Shown piece after piece: positions 6,980 through 14,353 of a DNA stretch of 20,263 nucleotides. Under the pieces are notes generated by a model, which was not told the origin of the DNA, did not search any database, and worked only from the letters and a program-made list of their open reading frames with translations. The stretch is from Actinomycetota bacterium (GTDB taxonomy: Bacteria > Actinomycetota > Thermoleophilia > Solirubrobacterales > Thermoleophilaceae), in the NCBI GenBank assembly GCA_005885165.1, contig VAXR01000011.1, positions 1 through 20,263 of the forward strand. The letters are read 5' to 3'. Within the stretch, counting starts at the first letter, position 1, and every line of letters starts with the position of its first letter. The position numbers were made by a program, and so were the translations under genes.

Positions 6980-7849
6980 CTACTCGTACTGGCGAGCCCT
7001 GACCGACCCGACGCCCAGGAGGCCCGGGCCTGTGTGGACACCTAGAACCGGCCCGATCTCGGAGTAGTAGAGCGGCTCGCACTCGAATATCTCGCGGCAG
7101 CGGTCCGCGAGCTTGCGGCCCTGCTCGTCGGACTGGATGTGCTGGACCACCCAGCCGTCGGCGTCCGACGCCTTGCGCTGGCGCGCGTAGTCGACCATCC
7201 GCTCGAACGCCCGCGCACTAGTCCGGACGCGCTCGATCGGCGAGATCTCGGATTCGACGGTGAGGATCGGCTTGATCTTCAAGGTGGAGCCGATCCAGGC
7301 GCTCGCCGCCCCGATGCGCCCGCTGCGCTTGAGGAACTCGAGCGTGTCGATAGCGAACCACATCTTCAGCTCCTCGCGCGCCTGCTTCGCGGCGGCGACC
7401 ACGCTGGCGGCGTCGGCTCCGCGGGCCGCGCTGCGAGCCGCCGCGAGCACGACCATGCCCAGGCCGCCCGCCGCCGTCGACGAGTCCATCACGTGCACGC
7501 GCTCCCCGCCCTTGCCGTCGCGCTCCAGGGCCTCGCGCGCCTGGCGGGCGGACTCGTGGGTGCCGGACAGCCCGCCCGAGATGTGGATCGACACCACGTC
7601 GCGGCCCTCCGCCAGGAGCGGCTCGTAGACCTCGATGAAGTCGCCCACCGACGGCTGCGAGGTGGTGGGCCACTCGTTGGCGGATCGAAGGCGGTCGAAG
7701 AACGCCGCGTAGTCGCGGATGTCGGCCTCGCGCTGCGTGTCGCCGGCGCCGAAGTTGACGTAGAGGGACACGAGGCTGATCCCGTTCTCCTCCGTCACCT
7801 CGGAGGGCAGGTACGCCGTGGTATCGGAGACGACCGCGACCTCGGGCAT
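6980..7849 (-). CDS. DegV family fatty-acid-binding protein
   Basis: The product has 289 residues, the usual DegV length. The N-terminal SDTTAYLPSEV (8-18), TSQPSVGDF (63-71) and SIHISGGLSGTHESA (87-101) are the lipid-pocket motifs. FLKRSGRIGAASAWIGSTLK followed by IKPIL, and the final GPVLGVHTGPGLLGVG, complete the family signature. DegV/FakB proteins bind a fatty acid and present it to the kinase FakA; no fakA gene is seen in this window. ATG 7849 was chosen because the family begins at this point; the open frame 30 codons further upstream overlaps the divergent promoter. A TAGGCT box lies 10 bases upstream of the ATG. Confidence 0.93.
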   Translation of the reverse strand: MPEVAVVSDTTAYLPSEVTEENGISLVSLYVNFGAGDTQREADIRDYAAFFDRLRSANEWPTTSQPSVGDFIEVYEPLLAEGRDVVSIHISGGLSGTHESARQAREALERDGKGGERVHVMDSSTAAGGLGMVVLAAARSAARGADAASVVAAAKQAREELKMWFAIDTLEFLKRSGRIGAASAWIGSTLKIKPILTVESEISPIERVRTSARAFERMVDYARQRKASDADGWVVQHIQSDEQGRKLADRCREIFECEPLYYSEIGPVLGVHTGPGLLGVGSVRARQYE

Positions 7850-7859
7850 GCGCCGGCGC

Positions 7860-7882
7860 AGCCTACAGATGGCCCTTACACT
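7860..7882. promoter_or_regulatory. Divergent promoters of degV and the DksA/TraR-like gene
   Basis: On the minus strand TAGGCT (7865-7860) lies 10 bases before the degV ATG. On the plus strand TACACT (7877-7882) lies 7 bases before GTG 7890. Neither gene has a clear Shine-Dalgarno site, so leaderless or very short-leader transcripts are likely. Confidence 0.5.
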
Positions 7883-7889
7883 GCTGCTC

Positions 7890-8276
7890 GTGGCCCACAT
7901 CGATCCCGCCGAGGTGAAGGCCCGGCTCGACTCGCGCATCCGGGAGATCGAGGAGCGCCGGGACGCCCTGAAGCGCGGCGGAGACGGGATGCGCGACGAG
8001 CTCGCCGACTACGACCAGCATCCCGCGGACCAGGGGACCGAGACGTTCGAGTTCGAGCTCGAGGTGACGACCGAGGTGATCCTGGACTGGGAGGAGGACC
8101 GGATCAAGGAGGCCCGGCGCGCGCTGGATCAAGGCCGTTACGGGGTCTGCATCGACTGCGGCAAGGAGATCCCGGCCGAGCGGCTCGCGGCCATCCCGGA
8201 GACCGTCCGCTGCGTGGAGGACCAGCGCCAGTTCGAGGCGCGCGTGCGTCAGGCCATGCGGTCGCCCGGGCTGTAG
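7890..8276 (+). CDS. DksA/TraR-type zinc finger protein
   Basis: The product has 128 residues. GTG 7890 was chosen because TACACT ends 7 bases before it. A long charged helical region (about 8-82) with conserved DQGTETFEFE precedes the C4-type finger. Three finger cysteines are present, Cys87, Cys90 (VCIDCGKEIPAERL) and Cys108, but the fourth position is Asp111 (RCVED instead of RCVEC). DksA-like proteins bind in the RNA polymerase secondary channel and alter initiation. Actinobacterial relatives are often of uncertain function. The protein could use Asp as a zinc ligand or have a weakened site. Confidence 0.85.
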   Translation: MAHIDPAEVKARLDSRIREIEERRDALKRGGDGMRDELADYDQHPADQGTETFEFELEVTTEVILDWEEDRIKEARRALDQGRYGVCIDCGKEIPAERLAAIPETVRCVEDQRQFEARVRQAMRSPGL

Positions 8277-8294
8277 TCAGCCGGAGCTCGTAGC

Positions 8295-9380
8295 GTGGCG
8301 AGAACGCTCGTCACCGGCGGCAACGGCTTCGTCGGCTCGGCACTGGTGCGCCTGCTCGCGGAGCGGGGCGACGATCTGAGGCTCACGGTCCGCCGGCGGT
8401 CCCGCCTCGACCATCTCGCCGGTATCGACTACGACCCCGTGGAGTGCGACGTGACCGACCGCGCGGCGGTCCGGCGCGCGATGCGCGGCGTGGACCGCGT
8501 GTTCCACGTGGCCAGCCTGGTGTCGCTGCGGGCTGCCGACAGCGAGCGCCTGTTCGAGATCAACGTCGGCGGCACGAGGACAGTGCTCGCGGAGGCGCTC
8601 CGCGCCGGGGTGGAGCGGGTGGTCTACACCTCGAGCGTCGCGGCCATCGGGCCCGCCGAGCGCGGCCGCACGGCCGACGAGCGGCAGATCTTCACCGCCG
8701 GGCACCTAGGCATCCCGTACGTGAACTCGAAGCACGAGGCGGAGGTCGAGGCGATGCGGCTTGCCGCGCAGGGGCTTCCGCTCGTGGTCGTCAACCCGAC
8801 AGCCGTGTTCGGCTGGGGCGACGTCTACGGCAACGCGACCTCGATCGTGCGCCGCTTCCTCCTGGGCCGGATCCCGGCCTACGCGGGCGGCGCTCTCAAC
8901 ATCGTCGACGTGGAGGACGTCGCCCGTGGGCATCTTCTCGCCGACGAGCAAGGGCAGGTCGGCGAGCGCTACATCCTCGGCAACCGCAACTACACGCTCG
9001 ACCGGCTGTTCGCCGACCTCGCACGGCTCTCCGGCGTGGAGGCCCCGCCGCTGAAGCTCGCGCCCGGCGTAGCGCTGCGCCTCGCCCAGGCGCTCGAGGC
9101 CGGTCCCGGCCGGCCGGCGATCACCTCGCAGGAGGTGCGCGTGGCGAGCGCGTGGTGGACCTATCGCAACACGAAGGCGAAGCGCGAGCTCGGGTGGACG
9201 ACGTCCCCGCACGAGGACGCCGTCGAGGCGACGGTCGCCTGGTACCTCGAGCACGAGGCGGACCGGCTGGCGCGTTCGCGCCGGACCCAGCCGGTGCAGT
9301 GGAAGGTGGCCGCCGGCGCGCTGCGCGCCGTGCAGGGGTTCGCCGACGCCGCCAGCCGGTTGTGGCCGCTGACCGAGTGA
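8295..9380 (+). CDS. NAD-dependent epimerase/dehydratase (HpnA/dihydroflavonol-reductase-like SDR)
   Basis: The product has 361 residues and is an extended short-chain dehydrogenase. The Rossmann motif TGGNGFVG is at 7-14, the catalytic Ser region YTSSVAAIG at 111-119, and Tyr142/Lys146 form the YVNSK motif. NPTAVFGWGD, AYAGGALNIVDVEDVARGHL and GERYILGNRNYTL closely follow the HpnA (hopanoid-associated sugar epimerase) pattern. The last 50 residues form a basic helical tail. GTG 8295 has GGAG at 8283-8286. It lies 18 bases after the DksA-like stop and may share its transcript. No hopanoid genes are in view, so the substrate is open. Confidence 0.88.
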   Translation: MARTLVTGGNGFVGSALVRLLAERGDDLRLTVRRRSRLDHLAGIDYDPVECDVTDRAAVRRAMRGVDRVFHVASLVSLRAADSERLFEINVGGTRTVLAEALRAGVERVVYTSSVAAIGPAERGRTADERQIFTAGHLGIPYVNSKHEAEVEAMRLAAQGLPLVVVNPTAVFGWGDVYGNATSIVRRFLLGRIPAYAGGALNIVDVEDVARGHLLADEQGQVGERYILGNRNYTLDRLFADLARLSGVEAPPLKLAPGVALRLAQALEAGPGRPAITSQEVRVASAWWTYRNTKAKRELGWTTSPHEDAVEATVAWYLEHEADRLARSRRTQPVQWKVAAGALRAVQGFADAASRLWPLTE

Positions 9381-9391
9381 GCCAGGCCGGT

Positions 9392-9397
9392 TAACCT
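9392..9397 (+). promoter_or_regulatory. -10 element of the GST-like gene, leaderless start
   Basis: TAACCT ends 6 bases before GTG 9404, and there is no Shine-Dalgarno site. The spacing places the transcription start on or next to the start codon. Confidence 0.5.
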
Positions 9398-9403
9398 CAG
9401 GCC

Positions 9404-9679
9404 GTGGCCATCCTGTACCGCTGCAAGACGCCGACCGACCGGCTCTGCCCGTGCGGCAAGGTGGCCAGGCGGCTGCGGCGCGCGGGCATCGACTACGAGG
9501 AGATCCGGGTGCCGGTGCTGCGGCGGGACCGCGACGAGATCGACGAGCTGACCGGCCAGCGGTGGGTCCCCGTGCTCGTGCACGAGGACCAGGTGATCCA
9601 CGACTCCCGGCGGATAGTCGAGTACCTCGACTACCTCGAGTCGTCGCGCCGGCCGGAGCCGGCGGCCGAGCCCGGCTAG
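9404..9679 (+). CDS. Glutathione S-transferase N-terminal-domain (glutaredoxin-like) protein
   Basis: The product has 91 residues and is a lone thioredoxin-fold domain. CPCGKVARRLRRAGIDYEE (15-33) is the redox or substrate-binding loop and first helix. WVPVLV (54-59) holds the cis-Pro56. HEDQVIHDSRRIVEYLDYLE (60-79) holds the Asp-Ser pair that binds the glutathione gamma-glutamyl group in GSTs. The all-helical C-terminal GST domain is absent, which is normal for this small actinobacterial group. Such bacteria mostly use mycothiol or other thiols, so the cofactor is uncertain. Its stop overlaps by three bases, tail to tail, the stop of the glutaredoxin gene. Confidence 0.85.
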   Translation: MAILYRCKTPTDRLCPCGKVARRLRRAGIDYEEIRVPVLRRDRDEIDELTGQRWVPVLVHEDQVIHDSRRIVEYLDYLESSRRPEPAAEPG

Positions 9680-10071
9680 CTCAGGCGGTTGTCGATGCCG
9701 AGCGGCGCGGTCTGCGGCGCGTCGGCCGTCGGTGGCTCCGGCGCCTCGGCCGGCTGCTCCACGCCGAGCCGCTCCGCGAGTTCGCCGCTCTCGTACATCT
9801 CGGTGACGATGTCGCACCCGCCGACCAGCTCTCCGTCGACGAAGAGCTGCGGGATCGTCGGCCAGTTCGAGAGCCCGGAGAGCTCCTCGCGGATGCGTGG
9901 GTCGGGCAGGATGTCGAGCGCCGCGTAGCGCACCCCGAGGGCGTTGAGCGCCGCGGATGTGCGCATCGAGAAGCCGCACGCCGGCTGCTCCGGTGTGCCC
10001 TTCATGAACAGCATCACGCGGTTCTCGTCGATGGCCTGCTTGATGAAGTCTCGGATCTCCTCGTTGGTCAT
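9676..10071 (-). CDS. grxD: Monothiol glutaredoxin (CGFS type, Grx4/GrxD-like)
   Basis: The product has 131 residues. The active-site motif is CGFS (32-35) in MKGTPEQPACGFSMRT. The glutathione-binding WPTIPQLFVDGELVGGCDI (70-88) is complete. CGFS glutaredoxins bind a bridging [2Fe-2S] cluster with glutathione and hand it to A-type carriers or BolA. Its ATG overlaps the bolA TGA, so the two partners are translationally coupled. A tail of about 27 residues rich in Ala, Pro and Glu (105-131) is beyond the usual family end and looks disordered. Confidence 0.93.
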   Translation of the reverse strand: MTNEEIRDFIKQAIDENRVMLFMKGTPEQPACGFSMRTSAALNALGVRYAALDILPDPRIREELSGLSNWPTIPQLFVDGELVGGCDIVTEMYESGELAERLGVEQPAEAPEPPTADAPQTAPLGIDNRLS

Positions 10072-10307
10072 GCCTGCCCTTCCGGGATAGTTGTCCTGAG
10101 CGATAGCGCGTGGATCGGTCCGCCGATCTCGCCGCCGAACACGTCGTAAACGAGCCGGTGCTGCTCGATGCGCGAAAGGCCGGCGAAGCGGTCCGAGACG
10201 ATCTCGGCGCGGAAGTGGTCGCCACCACCCGTCAGATCCTCTACATTCGCCTCTGCGCCGGGCAACGCTGCCTCGATCCGCTCCTTTAGCTCACTCGCGC
10301 TCGGCAT
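10068..10307 (-). CDS. bolA: BolA family protein
   Basis: The product has 79 residues, the usual BolA size. The class II KH-like fold is shown by ASELKERIEAALPGAEANVE, the loop DLTGGGDHFRAEIVSDRFAG, the helix RIEQHRLVYDVFG and the conserved IHALSLRT with His66. BolA proteins form heterodimers with CGFS glutaredoxins and bind a [2Fe-2S] cluster; the coupled grxD gene downstream supports that role here. TATCCT lies 6 bases before ATG 10307, a leaderless arrangement. Confidence 0.93.
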   Translation of the reverse strand: MPSASELKERIEAALPGAEANVEDLTGGGDHFRAEIVSDRFAGLSRIEQHRLVYDVFGGEIGGPIHALSLRTTIPEGQA

Positions 10308-10313
10308 GGGTCG

Positions 10314-10342
10314 AGGATAGCGGTGGATCTGCCGAGTAAAAT
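10314..10342. promoter_or_regulatory. Overlapping divergent promoters of bolA-grxD and erpA
   Basis: TAAAAT (10337-10342, plus) ends 7 bases before GTG 10350. TATCCT (10319-10314, minus) ends 6 bases before ATG 10307. The two boxes are 17 bases apart, so each -10 element sits where the other promoter's -35 would be. RNA polymerase cannot occupy both at once, which would link the two transcripts. Confidence 0.55.
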
Positions 10343-10349
10343 GGCAACC

Positions 10350-10703
10350 GTGGTCACTCTCACCGACGTCGCCGCACAGAAGATCGGCACGCTCCTCTCC
10401 GACGAGGAGCACGCCGGCGCGGGGCTGCGCGTGGCCGTCCGCGGCGGAGGCTGCTCCGGCTTCCAGTATCAGCTCGCCCTCGACGAGCAGCACGAGGGCG
10501 ACCAGGTCTTCGAGCACGACGGCATCCGGATCATCGTCGACGAGATGTCGCTTCGCTACGTCGAAGGCTCGACGGTGGACTACACCGAGAGCCTGATGGG
10601 CGCCGGCTTCCAGGTCGAGAACCCGAACGTGGTGGCCTCGTGCGGCTGCGGGTCGTCGTTCCGCGTGAAGGACGAGGATCCTTCGTGCGGCACCTCGGTC
10701 TAG
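10350..10703 (+). CDS. erpA: A-type iron-sulfur cluster carrier (ErpA/HesB/IscA family)
   Basis: The product has 117 residues. The three cluster ligands are Cys35 (RGGGCSGFQYQLAL) and Cys98/Cys100 (NVVASCGCGSSF). This is a complete Fe-S biogenesis domain. GTG 10350 was chosen because TAAAAT ends 7 bases before it and the family begins MVTLT; ATG 10341 and GTG 10323 are upstream alternatives. ErpA/IscA proteins receive clusters and load them into apo-enzymes. The divergent CGFS glutaredoxin and BolA are its likely partners. An extra Cys113 near the C-terminus is outside the known ligand set. Confidence 0.94.
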   Translation: MVTLTDVAAQKIGTLLSDEEHAGAGLRVAVRGGGCSGFQYQLALDEQHEGDQVFEHDGIRIIVDEMSLRYVEGSTVDYTESLMGAGFQVENPNVVASCGCGSSFRVKDEDPSCGTSV

Positions 10704-10707
10704 CCGG

Positions 10708-11385
10708 CTACTGCGGCTCGTTATCTAGAGAGCGCCAGAGGTAAAGGGATGCCAGCGACCGGTGCGGTCGCCACGGCTCGCCCAGCTCGAACAGCGCCTC
10801 GGGGGCCGGCATCTCCGGCAGTGCGTAGACGACCCCCGCGGCGCGACGGACCCCGAGGTCGCCGACCGGCAGGACGTCCGGGCGCCCCAGGAAGAAGATG
10901 AGGAACATGTCCGCGCTCCACTGGCCGATGCCCTTCACCGCGGTGAGCTCGGCCGAGATCTCGTCGTCGGAGAGCTCGTCGAGCCGATCGAGCTCGAGCC
11001 GGCCGTCGAGCACGTGCTCGGCGAGGTCGCGCAGGTAGGCGACCTTCGGGCGGGACATCCCGGCGGCGCGGATCGCCTCGGGATCCGTATCCAGCAGCTG
11101 CTGCGGCGTGGGGGTCTTGCCGCCCCAGAGCCCGGTCATGCGCTCGTAGATCGTGCGTGCCGCCTTGGTCGAGAGCTGCTGGCCGACGATCGCGCGCAGC
11201 AGCGTGCCGTAGGCGTCGGTGGGCCGGCCGCGGCGGCGGGCGTACTCGTCGAGCGGGCCGATCCGGTCGATCAACGCGCGCATCACGGGGTCGGCGCGGC
11301 GCAGGTGCTTCACGCCGTCCTCGGTGACGGCGGTGCGCGACCCCCCGGCGACCGCGCTCCCGGCGCTTGGTCGGCGCGGGCTCAT
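10708..11385 (-). CDS. DNA-3-methyladenine glycosylase (AlkA-like, HhH-GPD)
   Basis: The product has 225 residues. AYGTLLRAIVGQQLSTKAAR (58-77) is the typical first helical block. The helix-hairpin-helix is VKGIGQWSADMFLIF (150-164). The catalytic Asp176 lies in LPVGDLGVRRA, followed by WRPHRSLASLYLWRSL. Such enzymes remove alkylated bases from DNA to start base excision repair. The ATG overlaps the TGA of the ABC1 kinase gene (ATGA), so it is translated from that operon. The first 25 residues are extra and low in complexity. Confidence 0.92.
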   Translation of the reverse strand: MSPRRPSAGSAVAGGSRTAVTEDGVKHLRRADPVMRALIDRIGPLDEYARRRGRPTDAYGTLLRAIVGQQLSTKAARTIYERMTGLWGGKTPTPQQLLDTDPEAIRAAGMSRPKVAYLRDLAEHVLDGRLELDRLDELSDDEISAELTAVKGIGQWSADMFLIFFLGRPDVLPVGDLGVRRAAGVVYALPEMPAPEALFELGEPWRPHRSLASLYLWRSLDNEPQ

Positions 11386-12776
11386 GCGGCGGTCGGAAGC
11401 CCCCAGAACGGCGCCTCGGCCTCGCCGAGCGGCGTTGCCGGCGGATCGCCGTAGAGGTACTCGCGCGCGATCCGATACCAGTTGTTCGTCGCCTCGAGCT
11501 GGCCCAGCACCGCGAACGTGAGGCCCGCCATCCGTTGGGCGAACACATCGTCGGCTGGGATGTTCTCCCGCCGCAGAAGGTCCCAGTAGTCCGAGCGCGG
11601 GTCGCCGGCGTCGATCATGATCTCCGCGACGAGTTCGCGGGAGATCGTGATCTCTCGGTCCTCGAACCACCACCACGAGAGCGTCCAGATGTGGTCCATC
11701 ACCCGCTCGGCGCTCACGCGCTCGTCGTCGGGGTCGAAGAAGCCGAGCGCGCCGAGCTGGGACCGGAGCGATTCCGTATCGCGCTCCATCGCCGCCCGCA
11801 GCCAGCGCCGCTCGGCGTCGATCCGCGCCCGCGGGAGCTTCTTGTTCATCCCGAAGTCGATGAACGCGACACGACCATCGCCCATGAGCAGGTAGTTGCC
11901 GGGGTGCGGATCGGCCGAGAAGTGCCCGGTCCGGTGGAAGGACCCGATAAAGAAGCGGTAGACGATCTCCGCGAAGCGGTCGCGGTCCGGCTTCGGCAGC
12001 TTCTTCACCTCGTCAAACGGCATCCCGTCGACCCATTCGGTCACGAGGACTCGCTCCCGCGACAGGCTCGTGATCACGGGCGGGACGTACACGAAGGGGT
12101 GCCCGCGCCAGTCGCGCTCGAACGCCCGGTGAGCCTGGGCCTCGAGCTCATAGTCGCACTCGTCCACGATCCGCTCCCTGATCTCGCCCGCGATCGCCTT
12201 CGGATCGATCCCTGGCGCGATGCTCTTCGCGAGCCGCAGCAGCAGTCCGAGGTTCTGCAGGTCAGCCCGCACGGCCGCTGAGATCCCGGGGTACTGGACC
12301 TTGACGGCGACGGCGCGCCCGTCGTGGAGGCGCGCGCGGTAGACCTGCCCGATCGAGGCGGCCGCCACGGCCTCGGGGTCGAACTCCGCGAAGGCCTCCT
12401 CGAGCGAGCCGTCGAGATCGTCCTCGATCACACCGCGCATCCGGTCGAAGCTGACCTGGGGAGCCGCGGCGCGCAGCTCGGCGAGCTTGTCCTGGATCAG
12501 GTCGCGGTACTCGGGCGGGACGAACTCGATGTCGAGGAACGAGACGACCTGGCCGACCTTCATCGCGGCGCCCTTCATCGTCCCGAGCACGTCCACGATC
12601 CGCTCGGCCGTCTCCAGGTATCTGCGCTCGAGCGCCTCGCGGCCCGCGTCCTCCGAGCGGGCGACGTTGGCGGCCTTGGTCATCGCGCCGCGCGCGGCCT
12701 GCCCGCCCACGAGCCCGCCGACCCGCGCGGTCCGGCGGATTCGGCCGGTCGGAATCGACTTCTCGCGGCGCGCCAT
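11382..12776 (-). CDS. ABC1/UbiB-family atypical protein kinase
   Basis: The product has 464 residues. Motifs run in the order of the ABC1/ADCK family: KVGQ (73-76), the Ala-rich loop AAASIGQVYRARL (138-150), Lys159 in AVAVKV, the hinge VLVTEWVDGMPFDEV, the catalytic SADPHPGNYLL (287-297) and DFG (307-309). ADCK/UbiB proteins are ATP-binding membrane-associated enzymes tied to isoprenoid quinone or lipid metabolism. Residues about 17-37 resemble the KxGQ-domain lead-in. ATG 12776 was chosen because TAAGCT ends 7 bases upstream. Coupling to a DNA glycosylase has no obvious functional reason. Confidence 0.93.
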   Translation of the reverse strand: MARREKSIPTGRIRRTARVGGLVGGQAARGAMTKAANVARSEDAGREALERRYLETAERIVDVLGTMKGAAMKVGQVVSFLDIEFVPPEYRDLIQDKLAELRAAAPQVSFDRMRGVIEDDLDGSLEEAFAEFDPEAVAAASIGQVYRARLHDGRAVAVKVQYPGISAAVRADLQNLGLLLRLAKSIAPGIDPKAIAGEIRERIVDECDYELEAQAHRAFERDWRGHPFVYVPPVITSLSRERVLVTEWVDGMPFDEVKKLPKPDRDRFAEIVYRFFIGSFHRTGHFSADPHPGNYLLMGDGRVAFIDFGMNKKLPRARIDAERRWLRAAMERDTESLRSQLGALGFFDPDDERVSAERVMDHIWTLSWWWFEDREITISRELVAEIMIDAGDPRSDYWDLLRRENIPADDVFAQRMAGLTFAVLGQLEATNNWYRIAREYLYGDPPATPLGEAEAPFWGLPTAA

Positions 12777-12783
12777 CGTGACG

Positions 12784-12802
12784 AGCTTACGGCGCATAAG
12801 CT
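12784..12802. promoter_or_regulatory. Divergent promoters of the ABC1 kinase and FAH genes, arranged as an inverted repeat
   Basis: AGCTTA (12784-12789) and TAAGCT (12797-12802) are exact reverse complements with 7 bases between. Read outward each gives TAAGCT as a -10 box, 7 bases before ATG 12776 (minus) and 8 bases before ATG 12811 (plus). Both genes lack a Shine-Dalgarno site. The same palindrome could serve as an operator. Confidence 0.5.
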
Positions 12803-12810
12803 CCCGGTGG

Positions 12811-13770
12811 ATGAGATTGGTCAACTACGACCACGGCCAGGGGCCGCGTGCGGGCGTGGTGCGGGGCGAGGTGATCGTCGACGTCTGGGAGGCGCTGGGC
12901 GAGCAGCCGCCGGGCGTGGCGGCCGGCCTCGGCGGACTCGTTCTGATGCGCGGGATCGGGGGCGTGGAGGAGGCCACTGCGAAGGGCGAGCCGCGCTTCC
13001 GCCTGTCCGACGTCAAGCTGCACGCCCCGATCAGGCACCCGCGCAAGATCATCTGCCTCGGGCTCAACTACCGCCAGCACGCGGCGGAGGCGGGGCTCGA
13101 TCCGCCCGAGACCCCCACGTTCTTCGCCAAGTTCCAGAACGCGCTGGCCGGGCCCGGCGACGAGGTCGAGCTGCCGAGCTACACGGAGAAGGTCGACTAC
13201 GAGGCGGAGGTCGCGTTCTTCATCGCCGACGACTGCAAGGACGTCTCCGAGGACGACGCCATCGACCACGTCCTCGGCTACACGCTCCTGAACGACCTTT
13301 CTGCGCGCGACTACCAGTTCATGACGCCGCAGTGGATGCCCGGGAAGGTCTTCGACGGGTCCGCCCCGTGCGGTCCCGCGATCGTGACGCCGGACGAGGC
13401 CGGCCCGCACGACGGGATCGAGATCTCGCTCACCCTGAACGGCGAGGAGATGCAGTCGGCCTCGACGGCCGACCTGATCCACTCGATCCCGGCCGTGGTC
13501 GCCTACCTGTCGAAGCTGATGACGCTCCAGGCGGGCGACCTCATCTCGACCGGCACGCCGGCCGGGGTCGGAAGCGTCCGCCAGCCGCACGTTTGGCTCA
13601 AGCCGGGGGACGAGTGCGTGATCGAGTCGCCGCAGCTCGGCCGGCTGGAGTCGAGTACTTGGGCTGGATCTTCGTTTCCGGCCGGATGTGATGGACGGCC
13701 TGCGCGACAGCGATCGCCGCCTCGGCGAAGCCCGTCGCGATCAGCTTCAGCTTGCCGTCGAAGATCGTGA
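12811..13770 (+). CDS. Fumarylacetoacetate hydrolase (FAH) family protein, C-terminus altered
   Basis: The frame codes for 319 residues. The FAH fold is clear: CLGLNYRQHAAEAG (82-95, with the conserved His90), metal ligands in VDYEAEVAFFI (Glu131, Glu133) and LLNDLSARDYQ (Asp162), and GDLISTGTPAGVGSV (242-256). Members cleave or decarboxylate beta-diketo or oxo acids in catabolic pathways; the exact substrate is not evident. Family similarity ends near residue 281 (QLGRLES, base about 13653). The remaining 38 residues are an Arg/Ser-rich sequence read antisense to the reductase gene, so the natural stop appears to have been lost at that point. Confidence 0.88.
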   Translation: MRLVNYDHGQGPRAGVVRGEVIVDVWEALGEQPPGVAAGLGGLVLMRGIGGVEEATAKGEPRFRLSDVKLHAPIRHPRKIICLGLNYRQHAAEAGLDPPETPTFFAKFQNALAGPGDEVELPSYTEKVDYEAEVAFFIADDCKDVSEDDAIDHVLGYTLLNDLSARDYQFMTPQWMPGKVFDGSAPCGPAIVTPDEAGPHDGIEISLTLNGEEMQSASTADLIHSIPAVVAYLSKLMTLQAGDLISTGTPAGVGSVRQPHVWLKPGDECVIESPQLGRLESSTWAGSSFPAGCDGRPARQRSPPRRSPSRSASACRRRS

Positions 13771-14353
13771 TGTCACCGGCCGCCCAGACGGCCTCCATCG
13801 AGGTCTTCATCACCTGGTCGACCTTGATCGAGCCCTTCTCCACCTCGAGCGGCCAGTCCTTGAGCGGCCCGAGCGCCGTCTTGAAGCCGAGTTGGAGCAG
13901 CACGGCGTCGCAGTCGAGCTCGACCACGTCCGAGTCGTCCTCGGAGTGGAACAGCGTTATCCGCTCGATCCGGCCGTTCCCGCTCACCTCGCGGATCTGG
14001 TAGGGCACCCGCACGTCGACCCGGCCGTCGGATGCGGCCTGCATCACGTTGTTGACCGTCACCTCGTGCGCGCGGAAGGCCGCGCGGCGATGGACGAGCG
14101 TGATCTCGGACGCGGTGCCCAGCAGGTTCAGCACCCAGTCGCACGCGGAGTCGCCGCCACCGATGATCACCACCCGCTTGCCGGCGAACTCGGCCTTCTC
14201 GCCGACCAGGTAGTGCGCGCCCTTGCCCTCCCACGGCGTCATGTCGTAGCCCGGCAGCTTCTTCGGCTCGAAGGCGCCGTGCCCGCCGGCGATGATGATC
14301 GTCCTGGTGAGGAGGTCGCCGCGGTCGGTGATCGCGCGGATGATCCGGCGCTC
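13598..14353 (-). pseudogene. Ferredoxin-NADP reductase (type 2), C-terminal part in a shifted frame
   Basis: From about 14353 the reductase continues in another frame: RRIIRAITDRGDLLTRTI, IIAGGHGAFEPKKLPGYD, the NADP-binding VVIIGGGDSACDWVLNLL, ITLVHRRAAFRAHE, LLQLGFKTALGPLKDW and the FAD-binding SMEAVWAAGDITIF. Family similarity ends at KIQPKYS (about 13652). The 18 codons after that run antisense into the FAH gene to a TGA at 13600-13598. There is no credible own start codon, so this is the second half of the gene beginning at 14640. Confidence 0.82.
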
